Source: Akkermansiaceae bacterium UBA7890 | Lineage (GTDB): Bacteria > Verrucomicrobiota > Verrucomicrobiia > Verrucomicrobiales > Akkermansiaceae | DNA length: 11,957 nt | NCBI GenBank assembly: GCA_002501065.1 | Contig: DLRK01000006.1 | Coordinates: forward strand, 1 to 11,957 | Direction of reading: 5' to 3' | Part shown: positions 6,896-11,957 of the stretch, in pieces | Layout of the letters: every line of letters starts with the position of its first letter | Numbering within the stretch: the stretch's first letter is position 1 | Made by a program: the position numbers and the translations under genes | Notes under the pieces: generated by a model | The model's database searches: none | What the model saw: the letters and a program-made list of their open reading frames with translations, nothing else | What the model was told of the DNA's origin: nothing

Positions 6896-7672
6896 ATGCG
6901 GCTGAAAGACAAACGCATCCTCGTCACCGGTTCCACCACCGGGATCGGCAAGGCCATCGCCCGGCGTTTCGTGCAGGAGGGCGCCCGCGTCCTCATTCAC
7001 GGCCTGGAGGAAGACCTGGCCCGGGAAACCGCAGCCGAACTGGACGGAGCCCCCTACCAGGTCTCCGACCTGTCCGATCCCGCCGTCCCCGCCCAGCTGG
7101 TGGAGGCCGCGATCGGGGAACTGGGGGGACTGGACGGTCTCGTCAACAATGCCGGGGTCGTCACGCGGCGCCAGCCTGCCGACATGACCCTCGAGATCTG
7201 GGACTGGACTTACGCCATCAACGTGCGTGCTCCCTTCCTCCTCATCCAGGCCTCCCTTGAGGAACTCGCCCGTAACAAGGGGCGGGTCCTGAATATCGGA
7301 TCGGTGAATGCCCACGGTGGCGAATCATACTTCGCCGCCTACGCCAGCTCCAAGGGGGCCCTCATGGCCCTGACCCGCAATCTCGGCGACACCCTCCACC
7401 GGGACTATGGTGTGGTTGTCAACCAGATCAACCCCGGCTGGGTCCTCACCGAAAACGAATCGGCCCGCAAGCAGGAAGACGGTCTCGACCCGGACTGGCA
7501 CACCAAACTTCCCAGGATCTATGCTCCCGCCGGCCGCATCCTCAGGTCCGGGGAAATCGCCGCCGGGGCCGTCTACTGGCTCGACGACGCCACGGGACCG
7601 GTCAGCGGCTGCGTGGTGGAACTTGAGCAGTATCCCGCTCACGGGCGAAACCCGGACAAGGTCGGGTTGTGA
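6896..7672 (+). CDS. short-chain dehydrogenase/reductase (classical SDR)
   Basis: A 258-residue classical SDR with all key elements: the nucleotide-binding T11-G-S-T-T-G-I-G18, the structural N84-N-A-G87, N109, S136 in NIGSVNAHGG, and the catalytic Y149-A-S-S-K153. The following NQINPGWVLTENE (176-188) is the usual cofactor/substrate loop. The residue after strand 2 is not a clear acidic NAD determinant (LIHGLEED), so NAD versus NADP preference is open. It starts 23 bases after the upstream barrel gene and is probably co-transcribed. The C-terminus (CVVELEQYPAHGR) departs slightly from the common DGG ending. With its neighbours it most likely oxidises or reduces a sugar, sugar acid or polyol; no fatty-acid context supports a FabG role. 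Confidence 0.92.
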   Translation: MRLKDKRILVTGSTTGIGKAIARRFVQEGARVLIHGLEEDLARETAAELDGAPYQVSDLSDPAVPAQLVEAAIGELGGLDGLVNNAGVVTRRQPADMTLEIWDWTYAINVRAPFLLIQASLEELARNKGRVLNIGSVNAHGGESYFAAYASSKGALMALTRNLGDTLHRDYGVVVNQINPGWVLTENESARKQEDGLDPDWHTKLPRIYAPAGRILRSGEIAAGAVYWLDDATGPVSGCVVELEQYPAHGRNPDKVGL

Positions 7673-7770
7673 AGGTCAAAGTGGTTCCGGCTGCAGTCGC
7701 TCACTGTCCCGCTCCACCCCGGGGCCACCCCTCACCCTGAATACTCGCTCACCCTCACCTGACCCTGAAG

Positions 7771-8652
7771 ATGCCCAAGCTCGCCACCTTCCCCAAAGCG
7801 GAACTGGAAGCCCTCGTCGACGGCTCCATGCGCCTCTCTGACTATCTCGCCTTTGCCTCCGGCCTTGATGTGGATGGGGTGGAACTCTATCCCCTCATCG
7901 TCGATCTTGAGGATCCGGGAACCTGGAACAACTACCGGCACGCGTGCAGGGAGATGGGCCTAGAGATCCCGATGCTCTGCTGTTCCCCGGACTTCACCCA
8001 CCCCGATCCCGCCTTCCGGGCACAGGAAATCGAGAAGGAAAAACGGTGGATTGAGATGTCAAATGCCCTCGGCGCACGGTTCTGCCGCGTCCTGAGCGGA
8101 CAACGCCGGCCGGAAGTTTCACGTGAGGAGGGCATTGAACTCGCCGCCACTTCCATCCAGGCCTGCCTCCCCTTTGCCGCGGAGCATGGCGTGACCCTCG
8201 TCCTTGAGAACCACTATAAGGATGGCTTCTGGGACTATCCCGAGTTCGCCCAGCCAATGGACATTTTCTGCGACCTCGTGGAAGCGGTGGGTGAACACCC
8301 CGCCTTCGGGGTCAATTACGACCCCTCCAACACCATTCTGGCCGGCGAGGACCCCCTGGAACTCCTTGCCCGCGTCAAAGACCGCGTGGTCACCATGCAC
8401 GCCAGCGACCGCTACCTGAAGCACGGGACCCTTGAGGATCTCGCCCGCGAGGAGGGCGTCACCGGATATGCCGAGCGTCTCGCCCACGGAGAAATCGGCC
8501 AGGGAATGAACGACTATGACGCCATCTTCGCCACCCTCAGCTCAACCGGGTTCGATGGATGGATCTCCATCGAGGACGGAGTGGACGGGCCGGAGCAACT
8601 GGAGCGCTCCGTCGCCTTCCTGCGCACCAAGATGATGGAGCACTTCCCGTAG
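7771..8652 (+). CDS. sugar phosphate isomerase/epimerase-like TIM-barrel protein (AP endonuclease 2 fold)
   Basis: A 293-residue xylose-isomerase-like barrel. The expected divalent-metal site is complete: E146 in LVLENH, D184 in VNYDPSN, H210 in TMHASD and E268 in ISIEDG. E241 in HGEIGQG is a typical active-site loop. D35-G-V-E38-L-Y is the strand-1/2 signature of the family. Members include tagatose/psicose 3-epimerases, hydroxypyruvate isomerases, L-xylulose-5-phosphate epimerases and inosose dehydratases; the sequence does not pick one. There is no signal peptide, so it is cytoplasmic. It lies 98 bases after the SDR on the same strand, and may be co-transcribed or have its own promoter. 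It ends nine bases from the convergent ThuA-like gene. Paired with the upstream decarboxylase/aldolase-like barrel it recalls the UlaD/UlaE pair of ascorbate catabolism, which is an inference only. Confidence 0.9.
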   Translation: MPKLATFPKAELEALVDGSMRLSDYLAFASGLDVDGVELYPLIVDLEDPGTWNNYRHACREMGLEIPMLCCSPDFTHPDPAFRAQEIEKEKRWIEMSNALGARFCRVLSGQRRPEVSREEGIELAATSIQACLPFAAEHGVTLVLENHYKDGFWDYPEFAQPMDIFCDLVEAVGEHPAFGVNYDPSNTILAGEDPLELLARVKDRVVTMHASDRYLKHGTLEDLAREEGVTGYAERLAHGEIGQGMNDYDAIFATLSSTGFDGWISIEDGVDGPEQLERSVAFLRTKMMEHFP

Positions 8653-8661
8653 CCCCGGCCG

Positions 8662-9435
8662 CTACAACCTTCCCGCCGACCACAGGATCCCGCGGGTCAG
8701 CAGGTTGAGGAAGACCGGGTCGGAAAACGTGTCCGTGGTGTGGCCGTATGTTGTTCCGAAAATCCGGGCTCCCTCGAATTCGTTTACCCAGAAAACCGGA
8801 TGCGCCTTCTGCGTCTTCTCGCTCCTGGAGGTCGCCAGCACGATGGCGTTGGGCCACATCTTCTCAATGACATAGAGCTCATCCTTGGGAGTCACCCAGT
8901 CCCCGGGCACGCCCTTCATGATGGGATGATCCTTCTTCTCGGTCCTGACCGGGTAACGTGCCTGGTGCTCGTGCTTTCTGCTCGTCACTCCCAGGAACTG
9001 GCGCCAGTCGTCTATGCCGGCGGCACGGTAGGTGTGCATCGCACAGTGAATGACCACCGCCGGGGTGCCACCCCTGTGACCGTTTACAATCTTCCTGATG
9101 TAATCCGGATTCTTCGTGTTGGCGAAGCACTCGTTGTGCACCACCACATCGAACTTCTCCGCCCACTTCGGGTCATCGTAGAGATCGATCTGGGCCGTGG
9201 TCCCCTTCCCGCCCTTGTTCACCACCGTCCAGTCGATATCGGCCTTGGCCGAGGAAGACAGGGTGAGGGCCTTTGACTGAAAGGCGTAGTCGTGGCAGCA
9301 CCCCCCCGTCACCAACAGGCACTTGAGCGGTTTTTCCGACTTGGCGGCGGCGGCCTTGCTTTCTCCAGCCTTATCAGCCGAAGCACTTAGAGCGGCAAGG
9401 AGGGACAGGACGAGAACAGGAGCGATGGTTTTCAT
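8662..9435 (-). CDS. secreted ThuA-like domain protein
   Basis: A 257-residue protein starting with a clear signal peptide (K2, hydrophobic 5-18, likely cleavage near ASA, residue 20), then a low-complexity Ala/Lys linker to about 35. The rest is a ThuA-like, glutamine-amidotransferase-fold domain. It begins with LKCLLVTGGCCHDYAF, has FDVVVHNECFAN in the second strand region, GGTPAVVIHCAMHTYR in the nucleophile-elbow region, HPIMKG, and a closing GHTTDTFSDPVFLNLLTRGILW typical of the family. ThuA proteins are linked to trehalose or glycan use, but their biochemistry is mostly unknown. PVC genomes carry many secreted copies. It is convergent with the TIM-barrel gene (nine-base gap) and follows the epimerase gene on the same strand by 69 bases. 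No Shine-Dalgarno is evident. Family assignment is firm and function is not. Confidence 0.9.
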   Translation of the reverse strand: MKTIAPVLVLSLLAALSASADKAGESKAAAAKSEKPLKCLLVTGGCCHDYAFQSKALTLSSSAKADIDWTVVNKGGKGTTAQIDLYDDPKWAEKFDVVVHNECFANTKNPDYIRKIVNGHRGGTPAVVIHCAMHTYRAAGIDDWRQFLGVTSRKHEHQARYPVRTEKKDHPIMKGVPGDWVTPKDELYVIEKMWPNAIVLATSRSEKTQKAHPVFWVNEFEGARIFGTTYGHTTDTFSDPVFLNLLTRGILWSAGRL

Positions 9436-9504
9436 GATTCAGGCATTGGCGGGGTGGTCTGCCCCTTACGCACGCAGCCTGTCGCACCTATCGATGAATG
9501 ACAA

Positions 9505-10473
9505 TCAATCTCCGTAGCCATCCGGGTGGGCCTCGTGCCACTTCCAGGCACTCCGCACCATCTCCTCCAGGTCGGTGGCGGGCGCCCAGTCGAACACTGC
9601 CGCGGCCTTTTCACTGGCCGCCACCAGGACCGGCGGATCACCCACCCGTCGCTCACCTTCCACCACTGGAATTCCATGACCGGTGACCCTGCGACATGCC
9701 TCGATCACTTCCCACACCGAATACCCCCGGCCCGTCCCCAGATTAAAGACCCCGCTCCCCTCCTGCTCCACGGCCTGACGATGCACCGCCGCCAGGTCGC
9801 AGACGTGAACATAGTCCCGCACTGCAGACCCATCCGGCGTTTCATAATCCGTTCCGAACACCTCTATCGTGTCGCGTTTACCCTGCGCCACGAACAGGAC
9901 ATTTGGAATGAGATGGGTCTCAATCCGATGGTCTTCCCCGAACCTCGCGGACGCCCCGGCCGCGTTGAAATAGCGGAAAATGACCGGGGTGATCCCGTGG
10001 ATCTTCGCGAACCACGACAACATGCCTTCAAAGGTGAGCTTGGAATGACCATAGGGGTTGACCGGATTCTGCGGGCAGTCTTCATCGATCGGCACCGTCC
10101 CGGGAACACCGTAGGTGGCGCAGGTCGAGGAGAACACCATCTTGGGAACCTCCGCCGCGACCATCCCTTCCAGCAGGCTCAGTCCGCCCAGCACGTTGTT
10201 GCGATAGTACTTGGCCGGGTTCTCCATCGATTCCCCCACCAACGCATCCGCAGCATAATGGATGACCGCCTTCGTTTCATGACTTCGCAACACCTCGGTC
10301 AGCCGTGCGGTCTCCGCCAGGTCCATGACTTCCAGTCCCGCCCGCGGGTCAACCGCTCCGCGATGCCCCTCCCCGAGATTGTCGATGACAAGCACGTCAT
10401 GGCCCGAGTCGCAGAGCAACTCGACGCACACGCTACCGATGTAGCCTGCTCCTCCGGTCACAACAATTCTCAT
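9505..10473 (-). CDS. galE: UDP-glucose 4-epimerase
   Basis: A 322-residue extended SDR that interconverts UDP-glucose and UDP-galactose in the Leloir pathway and in envelope sugar synthesis. It shows T6-G-G-A-G-Y-I-G13 for NAD binding, D31-N-L just after strand 2, HYAADALVGES (72-82), the S115-S-T117 catalytic region, Y141-G-H-S-K145, RYFNAAGA (167-174) and DGSAVRDYVHVCDLA (214-228), all in canonical order. The length is slightly below the 338 residues of the E. coli enzyme. The ATG at 10473 was chosen because the protein then begins directly with strand 1 (MRIVVTGG). A GTG at 10488 would add five residues and cannot be excluded. It is divergent from the PSCyt1/DUF1549 gene and may share a transcript with the downstream ThuA-like gene. 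Confidence 0.95.
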   Translation of the reverse strand: MRIVVTGGAGYIGSVCVELLCDSGHDVLVIDNLGEGHRGAVDPRAGLEVMDLAETARLTEVLRSHETKAVIHYAADALVGESMENPAKYYRNNVLGGLSLLEGMVAAEVPKMVFSSTCATYGVPGTVPIDEDCPQNPVNPYGHSKLTFEGMLSWFAKIHGITPVIFRYFNAAGASARFGEDHRIETHLIPNVLFVAQGKRDTIEVFGTDYETPDGSAVRDYVHVCDLAAVHRQAVEQEGSGVFNLGTGRGYSVWEVIEACRRVTGHGIPVVEGERRVGDPPVLVAASEKAAAVFDWAPATDLEEMVRSAWKWHEAHPDGYGD

Positions 10474-10575
10474 GGAAGGTCGGGGCACCTGCTAAACCAC
10501 AGGCATCCGGGCTTGTCGAGCACACCCGGATTCAATTTCTTGAAAGACCCCCCTCCCTTCCCCCATACTCTGTCC

Positions 10576-11957
10576 ATGAGATTGAGAGTGCATGCGAGCA
10601 TCCTGCTTGTGTCCGTCGGCACGGTTCCCGCCTCTGCGGAACCTGCCGGACAACTCGATCCCGCCCACGTCAGCTTCTTTGAGAAGCGTGTGCGCCCCGT
10701 CCTGGTGAACCGCTGCTACGAGTGCCACTCGGCCGGGAAAAAGATCAAGGGAGGCCTCCGACTCGACCACAGGGAGGGCCTGATCCGCGGTGGCGACAGT
10801 GGCCCCGCCATCGTTCCCGGCAATCCGGAAAAGAGCCTTCTCATCACCACGATCCGGCATATCGATGACGATCTCAAGATGCCGGAGAAGGAGAAACTCC
10901 CCGAACAGGAGATCGCGACCCTGACCCGGTGGGTGACCCTCGGCGCACCCGACCCACGCCTCGAAAAAAGCGAACCACTCAAGGTGACTGAGATCGATTA
11001 CGAGGAAGGTCGCAAGTTCTGGTCTTTCGTCCCACCGGCGAAGAAGGATGTCCCCGCCCTGCAGGACAGCGAGTGGCCCCTCACCGGAATCGACCGCTTT
11101 GTCCTGGCCGCCCTGGAAGCCAGGGGACTGGAACCGGTCGAGGCCGCCAACCGTCGCACCCTGGTGCGGCGACTCTGCTTTGACCTCATCGGACTCCCCC
11201 CCACCGTCGAACAGATCGAGACCTTTCTCAGTGACAAAGGCTCCACCCCGGAAGCAGTGACCCGGCTGGTCGACCAGCTCCTTGCTTCCCCTCACTTCGG
11301 CGAACGCTGGGGGAGGCACTGGCTCGACGTGGCCCGCTTCAGCGAATCGAACGGAATGGAACGGAACTTCACCTATCCCCATGCCTGGCGCTACCGCGAC
11401 TACGTGATCAACTCCTTCAACAAGGACAAGCCCTACGACCAGTTCATCCGTGAGCAACTGGCCGGCGACCTTCTCGACGAGACCGCCGCCCCGAAGACCA
11501 CACGTGAGGAACGCCTCACCGCCACCGGCTTCCTCGCCCTCGGCCCGAAAATCCTCAACGAGCGCGACAAGCAGATCTTCCAGATGGAGATGGTCGATGA
11601 ACAGATCGATGCCTCCACCCGTGCCGTGCTTGGATTGACCGTCAGCTGCGCCCGCTGTCACGATCACAAGTTCGATCCCATCGGAATCCAGGATTACTAT
11701 GCCCTCGCGGGCATCTTCACCAGCAGCCGGACCCTTTACGGCACCAAGGGTGGTGGCGGCAACCGCCAACCCACGGAACTCATTGCCATCAGCGAAAAGA
11801 ATCCCTCCCAGGCTACCGCCCGGGAGGAACACCAGAAGACCCTCAAGAGCGTCCAGGGGAAACTGGCCAAGACCACCAGACAGTACCAGAACCTCAAGAA
11901 ACAGAGCGCCAGGAACAAGGACAGGAAACCGGAGAACAAGGCGGGTAATGCCGGGAA
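10576..11957 (+). CDS. PSCyt1/DUF1549 (planctomycete cytochrome C) secreted protein, truncated by window end
   Basis: An open frame from the ATG at 10576 reaches the right edge with no stop (460 codons). A signal peptide occupies residues 1-21 (basic MRLR, hydrophobic 8-18, ASA). PSCyt1 follows, with C47-Y-E-C50-H51 and GGLRLDHREGLIRGGDSG (59-76), then KMPEKEKLP and a LTRWVTLGAP heme-domain ending. The DUF1549 (PSCyt2) domain spans about 170-385: GIDRFVLAALE, LVRRLCFDLIGLPPT, GERWGRHWLDVARF, and a second CxxCH, C358-A-R-C361-H362-DHKFDP. From about 412 the chain is Lys/Gln-rich and coiled; the usual C-terminal DUF1553 domain would lie outside the window. These proteins are abundant in PVC bacteria and often sit near sulfatases or glycan loci; their function is not established. 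The long frame antisense to it is a shadow. Confidence 0.93.
   Translation, partial: MRLRVHASILLVSVGTVPASAEPAGQLDPAHVSFFEKRVRPVLVNRCYECHSAGKKIKGGLRLDHREGLIRGGDSGPAIVPGNPEKSLLITTIRHIDDDLKMPEKEKLPEQEIATLTRWVTLGAPDPRLEKSEPLKVTEIDYEEGRKFWSFVPPAKKDVPALQDSEWPLTGIDRFVLAALEARGLEPVEAANRRTLVRRLCFDLIGLPPTVEQIETFLSDKGSTPEAVTRLVDQLLASPHFGERWGRHWLDVARFSESNGMERNFTYPHAWRYRDYVINSFNKDKPYDQFIREQLAGDLLDETAAPKTTREERLTATGFLALGPKILNERDKQIFQMEMVDEQIDASTRAVLGLTVSCARCHDHKFDPIGIQDYYALAGIFTSSRTLYGTKGGGGNRQPTELIAISEKNPSQATAREEHQKTLKSVQGKLAKTTRQYQNLKKQSARNKDRKPENKAGNAG

Noticed and set aside
10540..10571. TTGAAA and TACTCT as a promoter for the PSCyt1 gene
   Set aside because: The spacer is 20 bases and the -10 would sit almost on the start codon, so it is not credible as a standard promoter.
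10492..11832. 446-codon open frame on the minus strand
   Set aside because: It is antisense to the PSCyt1/DUF1549 gene, whose CxxCH motifs and domain order are clear. The antisense product is Gly/Val/Asp-rich with no domain.

Overview
The window looks like a chromosomal segment from a high-GC member of the PVC superphylum, most likely Verrucomicrobiota and possibly Planctomycetota. The main evidence is two lineage-typical protein families: a secreted PVC-type membrane-bound dehydrogenase with a C-terminal CxxCH heme domain, and a PSCyt1/DUF1549 planctomycete-cytochrome protein. Most genes lack an obvious Shine-Dalgarno sequence, which fits the phylum. Taxonomy is inferred from protein families only.

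Left third (1-3076, minus strand, read right to left): a tightly packed four-gene unit. It encodes a 90-residue WXG100-like helical-hairpin protein, a 189-residue coiled-coil protein, a 71-residue second WXG100-like protein, and the first ~670 residues of a large FtsK/SpoIIIE-type ATPase that runs off the left edge. The last three genes overlap their neighbours by a few bases. Small WXG-like proteins next to a membrane-anchored FtsK ATPase are the core signature of type VII (Esx-like) secretion. Here it sits in a probable diderm bacterium, with a coiled-coil/TM-hairpin N-terminus and an altered Walker A. This is the most interesting part of the window.

Middle (3200-8652): a secreted PVC-type dehydrogenase (minus) is divergent from a three-gene plus-strand cluster. 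That cluster encodes a hexulose-6-phosphate synthase/keto-gulonate-phosphate decarboxylase family enzyme, an SDR oxidoreductase and a sugar isomerase/epimerase-like TIM barrel. Together they look like a short sugar or sugar-acid catabolic route of unknown substrate. They are not a complete RuMP pathway, because no 6-phospho-3-hexuloisomerase is present.

Right third (8662-11957): a secreted ThuA-like protein (minus, convergent with the TIM barrel), a UDP-glucose 4-epimerase (minus), and a divergent plus-strand PSCyt1/DUF1549 protein truncated by the right edge. The secreted CxxCH proteins and ThuA domain are families usually enriched in glycan-degrading PVC genomes. No RNA genes, mobile elements, CRISPR arrays or long repeats were seen, and no gene-free stretch exceeds 300 bases.
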